A stretch of DNA of 9,659 nucleotides from Methylotenera_A sp031379885 (GTDB lineage: Bacteria; Pseudomonadota; Gammaproteobacteria; Burkholderiales; Methylophilaceae). Position 1 is the stretch's first letter; each line of letters begins with the position of its first letter. Below the pieces are notes generated by a model. It ran no database searches, was not told the origin of the DNA, and worked only from the letters and a program-made list of their open reading frames with translations. Position numbers and translations under genes: made by a program. Below are positions 1 to 7,334 of this stretch, in pieces. Where the stretch lies: assembly GCA_031379885.1 (NCBI GenBank), contig JANNFN010000073.1, positions 1-9,659 of the forward strand. Reading direction: 5' to 3'.

Positions 1-1136
1 CTGTGCCCGAGTTTGTGACAGGATTTTTAGACCAAAATAAAGTAGGTGAGGGTGCAATCAAGCAAGTACTAGCAACGCATATACAGCATACCACCACGTT
101 AAAAATATCGGCTGATGATTGGGCAGAACCAACACCTGCTCACCTGTTGATGAATTTTAGTATTGTTGATGACGCGGGTCGCGAGCTGGCGATGGGGCGC
201 GACTGGAGTGGCTTAAAAAAACAATTGGGTTCGGCCGCGCAACTCACATTTAGAAACACCTTGCCAGATATAGAGAGAACTGGCTTAAAACAATGGGATT
301 TTGGCGATTTGCCAGCCACGCTCAGCTTTGAGCGCGATGGTTTGACAGTGACAGGTTTCCCAGCGCTAGAAGATGACGAAGATAGCATTTCAGTAAAATT
401 ATTCGATACCGAGCGTGAGGCGGAACAAAGTCACCGCAAAGGCGTGTGCTGTTTGATGCGTTTTGAGTTAAAAGAGCAAATGAAACAGCTAGAAAAAGGT
501 CTGCCCAATTTTAATCAATATGCGCTTAACTTAAGAAACGTGATGTTGCCAGACGCTTTGCGCGAAGATATGTTATTGGCGATTGCTGACCGCGCCTTTA
601 TTGGTGAAGATGAGTTGCCGCGTACCAAGGCAGACTTTATGAAACTTAAAGTCAGAGCCCGCACACGTCTACCAGCAGTTTCTGAGGCGATTGCGCGCCA
701 AACACAGGCAATTGCCACGGAGTATCAGTTGCTACTGACAAAACAAAACCAAATGCCGGCGACAGTGAATCGCCTTAAAAAAGATGTCGAGCAACAATTA
801 CAATTTTTGGTTTATAAAGGTTGTTTTAGTCAAACGCCATGGGAGCATTTGCAGCATATTCCGCGTTATTTGAAAGCACTTAGACTACGTATAGAAAAAC
901 AGCCCGCTAACCCCGAGCGCGATGGCAAAAACGCGGCGAATGTGGGTTTGATATGGCAAAAATGGCAAGATAAAATCAATCAAATTAATGCCTCTGGAAG
1001 CCTTATTCCATGGGCCTTGCAGGACTATCGATGGTTGATTGAAGAACTGCGTGTTTCACTTTTTGCACAAGAACTAAAAACGCCTTTTCCTGTCTCGATT
1101 AAGCGGCTTGAAAAAACTTGGCAAGACCTTAATTAG
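1..1136 (+). CDS. hrpA: ATP-dependent RNA helicase HrpA, C-terminal part (5' end outside window)
   Basis: The reading frame is open from the left edge to a TAG at 1134-1136 and gives about 377 residues. It matches the tail of bacterial HrpA, the DUF3418 region after the DEAH helicase core, ending in the typical SIKRLEKTW segment. Helicase motifs, including DEAH, would lie upstream and are not in view. E. coli HrpA is about 1300 residues, so roughly the last third is present. HrpA is a cytoplasmic 3'-5' RNA helicase linked to mRNA processing and to rescue of stalled or collided ribosomes. The GTG at position 3 is an internal Val codon, not a start. The next gene begins 6 bp after the stop, so the two are probably co-transcribed. 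The family call is from recognition of the tail only. Confidence 0.88.
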   Translation, partial: VPEFVTGFLDQNKVGEGAIKQVLATHIQHTTTLKISADDWAEPTPAHLLMNFSIVDDAGRELAMGRDWSGLKKQLGSAAQLTFRNTLPDIERTGLKQWDFGDLPATLSFERDGLTVTGFPALEDDEDSISVKLFDTEREAEQSHRKGVCCLMRFELKEQMKQLEKGLPNFNQYALNLRNVMLPDALREDMLLAIADRAFIGEDELPRTKADFMKLKVRARTRLPAVSEAIARQTQAIATEYQLLLTKQNQMPATVNRLKKDVEQQLQFLVYKGCFSQTPWEHLQHIPRYLKALRLRIEKQPANPERDGKNAANVGLIWQKWQDKINQINASGSLIPWALQDYRWLIEELRVSLFAQELKTPFPVSIKRLEKTWQDLN

Positions 1137-1142
1137 ACTTCA

Positions 1143-2048
1143 ATGGCAATAAACCCTCCTACAAATAACGCTTTTGAAGCCTATCTGCAAAAGCCGCGCG
1201 GCGATAAATTAATTCGCCTGCATATTAGCCGTAACACCTTAATTGCATTTGTCATTTCGATTTTAATTCATGCGTTGATTTTGTTTTTTGTGGTGCCAAA
1301 AATTAAGTTTGATCAAGTGAAAGCGTCTCCTACATTCGAAGTGGTTTTAGAGCAGCCAAAGAAAGCAGAAGTAATCGAAAAACCGCTGCCACAGGAACCA
1401 ATTTCAGAGCGGCCTCCAGAGCCGTCAATTGAGCAACCCAAGCCACCTAAAGTGATGACTCAAAAGCCCAGTAAAAACGCAAAACCACCAGTCTTTTCTG
1501 TGCCTGATGTGCTTGCAACGAATAAACGAACAGCAGAAACTTTATCTCAGAAAGAGAATAAGCCTAAAGAAGCACTAACTGACATGATGACAGCCATTAA
1601 TGCTAAGCGCGCGGAGCGTGAAGCGTTGGAAGTGGATGCAGCAAGACAAAATGCAGAAGCAGCAGCGCGGGAAACGGGACCATCTGAAGAAGAAAAAAGA
1701 GATGCAAATATTAAGCGTAATTTTCAAAATGGCACCAACGGTATTTTTGAAATCACTAGCTTAAGTAATACCAACGCTACATTTTCATTTTTAGGCTGGA
1801 CTAGCAGCCTAAGCAATGCACGGCGCGAATTTTTTGAAGTAGAGGCAAAGTCTGGTCAAGACGTCCGTTTGGTGATGATTCGGCGCATGATTAGCCTGAT
1901 TCGTGAGCATTATCAAGGTGACTTTGATTGGGAATCGCACCGTTTAGGGCGCACCATTGTTAAGTCTGCCAGAGTGGAAGATAGCGCAGAGCTGGAAGAG
2001 TTTTTAATGCAAGAGTTTTTTGGCCGTAATTATAAAACTGTACCTTAG
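1143..2048 (+). CDS. TonB/TolA-like membrane-anchored protein with unrecognised C-terminal domain
   Basis: This 301-residue protein has a cytoplasmic N-terminus (about 1-31) and one hydrophobic segment at about 32-51. That segment contains S39-x-x-x-H43, the Ser/His spacing found in the membrane helix of TonB and TolA, which couples them to ExbBD or TolQR. A Pro/Glu/Lys-rich stretch follows (about 69-120), resembling TonB's periplasmic spacer. A charged, Ala-rich, probably helical stretch spans about 130-190. The C-terminal part (189-301) looks folded (for example FFEVEAKSGQD and a helical segment near FDWESHRLGR) but lacks the TonB_C pattern of YPxxA and SSG-LD. No clear Shine-Dalgarno precedes the ATG, and the 6-bp gap from hrpA suggests translational coupling. 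An energy-transducer-like role in the inner membrane is inferred. The partner and substrate are unknown, and a plain structural membrane protein is possible. Confidence 0.7.
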   Translation: MAINPPTNNAFEAYLQKPRGDKLIRLHISRNTLIAFVISILIHALILFFVVPKIKFDQVKASPTFEVVLEQPKKAEVIEKPLPQEPISERPPEPSIEQPKPPKVMTQKPSKNAKPPVFSVPDVLATNKRTAETLSQKENKPKEALTDMMTAINAKRAEREALEVDAARQNAEAAARETGPSEEEKRDANIKRNFQNGTNGIFEITSLSNTNATFSFLGWTSSLSNARREFFEVEAKSGQDVRLVMIRRMISLIREHYQGDFDWESHRLGRTIVKSARVEDSAELEEFLMQEFFGRNYKTVP

Positions 2049-2077
2049 ATAAAATTAAAATTGAGATAAAATTAAAA
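2047..2077. repeat. Perfect 14-bp tandem direct repeat at a convergent gene junction
   Basis: The 14-mer AGATAAAATTAAAA occurs at 2047-2060 and again at 2064-2077, separated by TTG (17-bp period). The first copy overlaps the TAG of the + strand gene and the second contains the TAA (2074-2072) of the minus-strand GTPase gene. No hairpin terminator is visible between the two convergent genes. It looks like a small slippage or tandem duplication. Confidence 0.85.
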
Positions 2078-3073
2078 CTGCGTCAACTTTTTCCTAATCG
2101 CATTTTCATCCAAACCTTTGCCAATAATGATAATACGATTTGTTGGTTCATCTTCGCTCCAATTTTCTAATAATGTAGGCGGATAGGGGGTGAAATGCAC
2201 TGCATGAATCGCCAATGGCGCAGGCTGGTCAGCCGCATGGATGATGCCTTTTAGGCGTAATAAATTGGTGCCATGTGTTTGGCAAAGTTTCAAAATAACA
2301 GGTTTTAAATCGCGCCAATTGAGCGGATTAGGGAGTGTGACGATAAAACTGGTGATTTCTTCATGCTGATTTTTTAGCAATGTTGCAAGTTTAAGTGGAG
2401 CGCGTAACCAGCGTTGCGGTTCAGCGCGTTTTCCGCTTGGGTCGAATAGCCCGACATCGATAATAAAATCTGGTTCAACTTGCCCATAAAGCACTTTGTG
2501 TTGTGTTGCACCAGGGTTAATAGCGACGAGTCTTTCTTTCAATGCGGTTAAGGTTTCTGGGGAAGCCAAATCGGTTTTGGTGAGCAATAAAACATCAGCC
2601 ACCGCCGCCTGTTTACGCGCTTCAGCGTGGTTTTCGAGCTGCTCAAGGCCATATTCGCAATCAATCGTCACGACAACCGCATCTAGCCGAAACACGCTTT
2701 CAATCACAGGCTCGTTTAGCAAGTTGCCCAAAATCGGGCCTGGGTCGGCCATTCCGGTGGTTTCGATGACGATGCGATTAAATTGCGGAATGGCCTGTAG
2801 CGCACGCTTAAAAAACAAATCGCGCATGGTGTCGGCCAGCTCGTTCTTTAGCGTGCAGCACACGCAGCCCGAGCTTAATAAAACCGTATTGTCAGCAATC
2901 TGTTCGCTATCAACTTGCGTGGCGAGAATGTGATCCAAACCCGTTGTGCCAAGCTCGTTAATAATCACCGCGCTGTCTTTCATCTCTGGGCGCGCCAATA
3001 GCTTATTTAAGAGAGTAGTTTTGCCTGAGCCTAAAAAGCCAGTTAATAGCGTTACCGGAATTCTTTTGTCCAT
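2072..3073 (-). CDS. COG0523/CobW-family GTP-binding metal chaperone
   Basis: This is a 333-residue G3E-class P-loop GTPase. The Walker A is GFLGSGKT at residues 12-19 and NELGTTGLDH begins at 39. The metal-binding CxCC motif is GCVCC, with C70, C72 and C73. ETTGMADPGP (104-113) forms the switch/Walker B region, and TKTD (165-168) is the guanine-specificity motif. A CobW_C domain follows from about residue 235. Members use GTP hydrolysis to deliver Zn, Co or other metals to client proteins. The subgroup (YeiR/YjiA-like, ZigA, nitrile hydratase activator, and so on) cannot be set from sequence alone. There is no His-rich metal tract and no evident Zur-type palindrome in the 52-bp upstream gap. 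It is transcribed divergently from the RNase gene and converges on the TonB-like gene. No Shine-Dalgarno is seen before the ATG. Confidence 0.9.
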   Translation of the reverse strand: MDKRIPVTLLTGFLGSGKTTLLNKLLARPEMKDSAVIINELGTTGLDHILATQVDSEQIADNTVLLSSGCVCCTLKNELADTMRDLFFKRALQAIPQFNRIVIETTGMADPGPILGNLLNEPVIESVFRLDAVVVTIDCEYGLEQLENHAEARKQAAVADVLLLTKTDLASPETLTALKERLVAINPGATQHKVLYGQVEPDFIIDVGLFDPSGKRAEPQRWLRAPLKLATLLKNQHEEITSFIVTLPNPLNWRDLKPVILKLCQTHGTNLLRLKGIIHAADQPAPLAIHAVHFTPYPPTLLENWSEDEPTNRIIIIGKGLDENAIRKKLTQF

Positions 3074-3080
3074 GATTTGT

Positions 3081-3086
3081 ATTTTA
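3081..3086 (-). promoter_or_regulatory. Candidate -10 (TAAAAT) for the COG0523 gene
   Basis: On the minus strand TAAAAT ends exactly 7 bp before the ATG at 3073. That would place the transcription start at or next to the start codon, giving a leaderless or near-leaderless mRNA. No Shine-Dalgarno is present between them. No good -35 is visible 16-18 bp upstream, so the call rests on the hexamer and its position. Confidence 0.35.
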
Positions 3087-3112
3087 AGCCAAGAACCAAA
3101 CTGAAAGCACGG

Positions 3113-3118
3113 TAAAAT
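3113..3118 (+). promoter_or_regulatory. Candidate -10 (TAAAAT) for the RNase operon
   Basis: TAAAAT ends exactly 7 bp before the ATG at 3126, mirroring the arrangement on the other strand of the same 52-bp gap. The intervening bases (AGCGCCT) contain no Shine-Dalgarno. A start of transcription at the initiator codon would make this operon's first gene leaderless. The -35 region (about 3089-3095) is a poor match to TTGACA. Confidence 0.38.
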
Positions 3119-3125
3119 AGCGCCT

Positions 3126-5000
3126 ATGAATATTTTTTATGAAGAAGAAGGCCATTTCAAGGTGGCTTCGGTGATGAGCGAGAACCCAGGTAGCATGCAA
3201 GTTGAATCAGCATCTGGAAAACGCTCGAAAATTAAATCGTCCAATGTGTTATTGCAGTTTGAGGGTGCTCTGCAAGCCTTTATGGATGCGGCTTCTGGCG
3301 AGGCTGAAAAACTAGAAATTGAGTTTTTGTGGGAGTGTTGCGGAGAGCCTGAGTTTGGTTTTGAGGATTTAGCGGCAGAATATTACGGCAAAAAAGCGAG
3401 CGCTATCGAAGTGGCAGCGACGGCGATTAGACTGCATTCTGCACCGATTTATTTTTATCGTAAAGGCAAAGGCCGCTACAAAGCCGCGCCTGCAGAAACC
3501 TTAAAGCTCGCGCTTGCCGCGGTGGAACGAAAAAAAATGCAGGCTGAACAAATGGCAGCTTGGGTATTGCAACTTAATAATAAAGAACTGCCAGAAGGAT
3601 TTGCCAACAAAGCAGATAGCTTGATTTATAGCCCTGATAAGAACTCGGCGGAGTGGAAAGCGATCGACGAAGCAGCGCAAACTTCGGGCAGATTGGCGCT
3701 TAGTGTGATGCACGACTGTGGTTTGATTAAAAATGCGCACGACTATCATTTGGGCGCGTTTTTGCGCGAAATGTTTAGCGATGGTATTCAGTTTCCATCA
3801 TACGATTTGCCTGAAATACCTAGCGATTTGCCGTTGGCAAAAGCTGAATGTTTTAGCATTGACGACGCGACGACGACAGAGATTGACGACGCATTTAGCC
3901 TAGAAACGCTAAAAAATGGCAACACGCGCCTTGGCATTCACATTGCGGCACCAAGTTTATCAGTTCAGCCAAATAGCGCGCTAGACGCGATAGTGTTGTC
4001 GCGATTATCCACTGTTTACATGCCTGGCAATAAAATCACCATGTTGCCAGAAAATGTGGTGAAACCATTTAGCTTGGATGCGAATGAAACCAAGCCAGCC
4101 TTGAGCTTGTATATTGAAGTGACGCCAACATTTGATATTGTTGCGACTGAAACAAAACTAGAAAAAATCAAAATAGCCGAGAATCTACGCCATGATGAAT
4201 TGGAACCATTCTTTAACGAAAATACATTAGCTGAAGATAGCGGTCACCATTACTGGGCGCGACTCAAGCTGTTATTTGATTTTGCGGAATCATTAGAAAA
4301 AGCGAGAGGAAAACATGACCCAAATCGCGCGCCGCAGATTGATTACAACTTTTATGTGACGGACGGTATCGTCAAAATTGTCGACCGCGAACGCGGATCG
4401 CCCATGGATAAGTTGGTGGCGGAACTGATGATTTACGCCAATAGCCATTGGGGTGGTTTACTGAAAGACGCAAATATTGCTGGCATTTACCGCGCACAAA
4501 CGGGCGGAAAAGTATTTATGACATCGACCGCTGAGCCGCATCAGGGCTTGGGTGTGGCGCAGTATGCTTGGTGTACGTCGCCGCTACGTCGCGCAGTCGA
4601 TTTAGTTAATCAACGCCAATTGATTGCGATGTTGAACAAAGCCCCTCCGCCTTACAATGCACAAGATGGTAACTTAAATGTGATTATTCGCAATTTTGAT
4701 CAAACCTACAATGCTTATAGCGAGTTTCAAACGCGCATGGAGCGTTATTGGTGTCTGCAATACTTGATTCAAGAAAAATTCGCAGAAATTACTGCCACGG
4801 TTTGGCGTGACAATTTGGTGCGTATTGATGGCATGTTTTACATTACTAAAGTGCCGAGCTTACCAGAGCTAAAAGTTGGTGCGAAAGTTTCATTAGAAAT
4901 CAAACACATAGATACTTTATTGATGGAGTTGAATTGTAAATTTAAGGGCGTCATTGAAGCTGAGTCAGTTGTTGTGGTAGAAGATGAGGTTGAGATTTAA
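3126..5000 (+). CDS. RNB-family (RNase II/R-type) exoribonuclease
   Basis: This 624-residue protein starts with MNIFYEEEGHFKVASV, an N-terminus I recognise from the betaproteobacterial RNB-nuclease group. An N-terminal barrel (about 1-50) and a winged-helix-like segment (about 60-150) precede the RNB catalytic domain (about 230-530). The metal-binding motif is SIDDATTTEIDDAF, with D246, D254 and D255. The position corresponding to E. coli RNase II D207 is E252. The second signature, YAWCTSPLRRAVDL (480-493), carries the Arg pair that contacts phosphate. A short OB/S1-like tail follows (about 555-610). The expected activity is processive 3'-5' hydrolysis of RNA to nucleoside monophosphates in the cytoplasm. 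At 624 aa it is close to RNase II in length (E. coli Rnb is 644 aa) and shorter than RNase R. I leave the symbol blank because the subgroup differs from both rnb and rnr. It is the first gene of a four-gene cluster. Confidence 0.88.
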   Translation: MNIFYEEEGHFKVASVMSENPGSMQVESASGKRSKIKSSNVLLQFEGALQAFMDAASGEAEKLEIEFLWECCGEPEFGFEDLAAEYYGKKASAIEVAATAIRLHSAPIYFYRKGKGRYKAAPAETLKLALAAVERKKMQAEQMAAWVLQLNNKELPEGFANKADSLIYSPDKNSAEWKAIDEAAQTSGRLALSVMHDCGLIKNAHDYHLGAFLREMFSDGIQFPSYDLPEIPSDLPLAKAECFSIDDATTTEIDDAFSLETLKNGNTRLGIHIAAPSLSVQPNSALDAIVLSRLSTVYMPGNKITMLPENVVKPFSLDANETKPALSLYIEVTPTFDIVATETKLEKIKIAENLRHDELEPFFNENTLAEDSGHHYWARLKLLFDFAESLEKARGKHDPNRAPQIDYNFYVTDGIVKIVDRERGSPMDKLVAELMIYANSHWGGLLKDANIAGIYRAQTGGKVFMTSTAEPHQGLGVAQYAWCTSPLRRAVDLVNQRQLIAMLNKAPPPYNAQDGNLNVIIRNFDQTYNAYSEFQTRMERYWCLQYLIQEKFAEITATVWRDNLVRIDGMFYITKVPSLPELKVGAKVSLEIKHIDTLLMELNCKFKGVIEAESVVVVEDEVEI

Positions 5001-5005
5001 CTAAA

Positions 5006-5788
5006 ATGTTTGGCTTTAATCGAAAAATTCATAAGAGTGTAGCCGATGGTAACATCGTGGAAGTAAGTGAGGTGGACGGCGTACGCTCGCTATATTTAGG
5101 CTCTATCACTATCCAAAGTAGCATGAAAGTAAAGGCGCCGTTTGAGCTGGAGCTGGCCTATACACGAGGTATGATGGGTTTTTTGCTGTTTTCTGATAGC
5201 ATCAAACATGTGCTGACGATTGGTTTAGGTGGTGGTTCTGTACCCAAGTATATTCATCAGTATTGCCCAGAAATTAAGCAAACTGTGGTTGAAATTAATC
5301 CACAAATCATCAATGTTGCGCGTAGTCATTTTTATGTGCCAGAGAACGATGAGCGATTGAATGTAATTGAAGGCGATGGCATTGCGTATTTGGCTGAAAC
5401 CCCCGCTAGTGCTGATGTGCTGATGATAGATGCGTTTGATGCACTTGGCATTCCGCCTGATTTTTGCAGCCAGGTTTTTTTTGATGGTTGCGAGATGGCG
5501 TTGACCAATCATGGCATTTTTGCCATTAATTTGTGGGGCAGCGACAAAAAATTTGATATTTATTTACAGCGCATTGAGCAAAGTTTTGAAAATAAGGTAT
5601 TGATATTACCCACAGGAAAGCCAGGCAATATCGTGGTGTTTGGCTTTAAGTACTTGCCAGATTTGCGCATTATTCACTTACGAGAACGCGCAAAATTGCT
5701 GGAACATAGTCACAAAGTAGAATTTCTAAGTTTTTTAGAAAGGCTGTGCGAACATAACCCCCATAACAACAAGCAGTTTTTTCTATAA
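5006..5788 (+). CDS. Spermidine-synthase-like (SpeE-fold) methyltransferase-like protein
   Basis: This 260-residue class I Rossmann protein resembles polyamine aminopropyltransferases. The nucleoside-binding loop is IGLGGGS (G73-S78 core). E96 at the end of strand 2 (TVVEINP) should bind the ribose, and D124 (EGDG) the adenine. DAFD at 142-145 sits where spermidine synthases have the catalytic DxxD. The N-terminal putrescine-binding segment of true SpeE (the DEFxYHE type) is absent; MKVKAPFELELAYTRGMMG is found instead. The protein is therefore better called a SpeE-like protein of unknown substrate, either an aminopropyl- or a methyl-transferase. The ATG lies 5 bp after the RNase stop with no well-placed Shine-Dalgarno, so translation is probably coupled. 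The C-terminus (about 225-260) is charged and helical. Confidence 0.72.
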   Translation: MFGFNRKIHKSVADGNIVEVSEVDGVRSLYLGSITIQSSMKVKAPFELELAYTRGMMGFLLFSDSIKHVLTIGLGGGSVPKYIHQYCPEIKQTVVEINPQIINVARSHFYVPENDERLNVIEGDGIAYLAETPASADVLMIDAFDALGIPPDFCSQVFFDGCEMALTNHGIFAINLWGSDKKFDIYLQRIEQSFENKVLILPTGKPGNIVVFGFKYLPDLRIIHLRERAKLLEHSHKVEFLSFLERLCEHNPHNNKQFFL

Positions 5789-5807
5789 TCATTGTCAGGT
5801 TAATACT

Positions 5808-6950
5808 ATGTTGAACCAATATTTCGCGACTTGCCCACGCGGCCTAGAAGCTTTGCTGGTGAGTGAACTTAAAGTCAGTAGCGCTAAAGACATCAAGCAA
5901 ACCGACGGTGGTGTCGGTTTTGCTGGTGAACTAAGTGTGTGCTATCAAGCAAATCTACATTCACGCATTGCTACGCGCATTTTGATGCAAGTTGGGCGTG
6001 GCAACTATGTGACTGAAGATGATTTGTATCAAGCTGCTTATAAGCTGAATTGGCCAAATTGGTTTGATGTAAAACATGATTTCATGGTGAAAGTCACTGG
6101 TATAAAGTGCCCACTCAAAAGCTTGGAATTTGCCACTCTACGCATTAAAGATGCGGTGTGCGATAAATTTCGGCAAGTAGTGGATTCAAGACCTTACATT
6201 GATACAAAAACGCCTGCGGTACGTATTCATGCCTATTTAACTGCTGACAGCTACGTGTATTATGTAGATACTTCTGGCGATGCATTGTATCAACGCGGTA
6301 ATCGCAAGGCCAGCATTGAAGCGCCTTTGCGCGAGAATTTGGCTGCGGGGATTCTGCAATTATCGGGCTGGCAAGTCGGACAGCCCTTGCTAGACCCAAT
6401 GTGCGGTAGTGGCACGTTTTTGTTGGAGGCGGCGATGATGGCGCTTAATATTGCACCTGGTTTAAAACGTGAATTTGGGTTTGAAAAGTTGAAAAATTTC
6501 GAGTCAGACACTTGGAAAAAAATCAAAAACACCGCGTTAAAACAAGTGCAACCAGCGACGTTTCAAAAACTATATGGTTCTGATAGCGATTTACGTGCGG
6601 TGCGTATAGCACGCCAGAACCTAGGAGAGGCGGGCTTGCTAGAAGCGGTGCAGTTAACGCAAACCAATATTACCGAGGTGATACCGCCCGCAGAAAATGG
6701 CGTTATGGTCGCGAATCCGCCGTATGGGGTGCGCATTGGTGAAGATGAAGAGCTGGCACTGCTTTACCCCAAAATGGGCGAAGCGTTAAAACGCAAATTT
6801 GCCGGTTGGAATACCTATTTTCTTACCAATGATATGCGCCTGCCGAAATTGATGCGGCTTACACCAAGTAAGCGCACGCCGTTGTTTAATGGACCGTTGG
6901 AATGCAGATTATTTGAAATTAAAATGGTCGCTGGCAGTAATCGAAAATAG
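5808..6950 (+). CDS. rlmL: 23S rRNA (guanine-N2) methyltransferase, RlmL-type (THUMP + MTase)
   Basis: This 380-residue protein opens with MLNQYFATCPRGLEALLVSEL, the usual start of the YcbY/RlmL family. A ferredoxin-like/THUMP RNA-binding region covers about 45-155. The SAM-dependent methyltransferase domain carries motif I, DPMCGSGT (196-203), and motif IV, NPPY (303-306), which positions the guanine N2 amino group. E. coli RlmKL is a fusion of about 700 residues, with an RlmL half (m2G2445) and an RlmK half (m7G2069). Only the RlmL half is present here, with a natural end, so this is a stand-alone version. m2G2445 is the expected product by homology; other THUMP-type m2G methyltransferases are alternatives. 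An AGG at 5797-5799, 8 bp upstream of the ATG, supports the start. It lies 19 bp after the SpeE-like gene. Confidence 0.85.
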   Translation: MLNQYFATCPRGLEALLVSELKVSSAKDIKQTDGGVGFAGELSVCYQANLHSRIATRILMQVGRGNYVTEDDLYQAAYKLNWPNWFDVKHDFMVKVTGIKCPLKSLEFATLRIKDAVCDKFRQVVDSRPYIDTKTPAVRIHAYLTADSYVYYVDTSGDALYQRGNRKASIEAPLRENLAAGILQLSGWQVGQPLLDPMCGSGTFLLEAAMMALNIAPGLKREFGFEKLKNFESDTWKKIKNTALKQVQPATFQKLYGSDSDLRAVRIARQNLGEAGLLEAVQLTQTNITEVIPPAENGVMVANPPYGVRIGEDEELALLYPKMGEALKRKFAGWNTYFLTNDMRLPKLMRLTPSKRTPLFNGPLECRLFEIKMVAGSNRK

Positions 6951-6965
6951 CGCAATAGAAAGTGA

Positions 6966-7331
6966 ATGAAAATGACTGACTCTTTACATGATTTAAGAAA
7001 GCGAATTAATGCTTTTGTTGCTGAGCGCGATTGGGCGCAGTTTCATACCCCTAAAAATCTGGCGATGGCGATGATTGTGGAGGCGGCGGAATTAGTGGAG
7101 CAATTTCAATGGGATACACCTCTAGAAAGTCAAAATTTGACACCAGGAAAGCGTGAAGCAGTGGCGCATGAGTTGGCGGATACTTTCGTTTATTTGTTAC
7201 GTCTGGCAGAAGTACTAGAGATCGATTTGATTGAGGCGGCTAACAAAAAGATAGCGTTAAATGCGCTTAAATATCCAGCAGAAAAAGTAAAAGGTAGTAA
7301 CGCTAAGTATACAAAATACGAGGCAAAATAA
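6966..7331 (+). CDS. MazG-like/dCTPase-type nucleotide pyrophosphohydrolase
   Basis: This 121-residue all-alpha protein belongs to the RS21-C6/DCTPP1 branch of the MazG superfamily. It contains the characteristic RDWAQFHTPKNLAMAM stretch (21-36). The Mg-binding acidic set is E39 and E42 (EAAE), then E69 and D72 (ELAD). FQW at 47-49 and a closing KYP (near residue 100) are also typical. The family hydrolyses (d)NTPs, often dCTP or modified dCTP, to monophosphate plus pyrophosphate, cleaning the nucleotide pool. The substrate here is inferred only. ATG codons at 6966 and 6972 are both possible, and the purine-rich AGAAAGTGA just upstream fits either. It is the last gene of the four-gene cluster, 15 bp after rlmL. 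Confidence 0.85.
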   Translation: MKMTDSLHDLRKRINAFVAERDWAQFHTPKNLAMAMIVEAAELVEQFQWDTPLESQNLTPGKREAVAHELADTFVYLLRLAEVLEIDLIEAANKKIALNALKYPAEKVKGSNAKYTKYEAK

Positions 7332-7334
7332 ATA

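Noticed and set aside
3..5. GTG as a start codon for the first gene
   Set aside because: The frame continues to the left edge and the product is the tail of a much larger HrpA, so this is an internal Val codon.
2496..2933. 145-codon + strand frame opposite the COG0523 gene
   Set aside because: Antisense shadow of a gene with all family motifs intact; the product is Ser-rich with no recognisable domain.
3861..3877. GACGACGCGACGACGAC as a short tandem repeat
   Set aside because: It encodes the conserved catalytic DDATTT stretch of the RNB domain, so it is explained by protein sequence.
5006..5788. True spermidine synthase (speE)
   Set aside because: The putrescine-binding N-terminal segment is missing, so only a SpeE-like call is justified.
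5784..5789. Exact TATAAT overlapping the stop of the SpeE-like gene, 18 bp before rlmL
   Set aside because: No -35 or extended -10 fits at usual spacing and the genes are closely packed; it is more likely a chance match from the Leu-stop codons.
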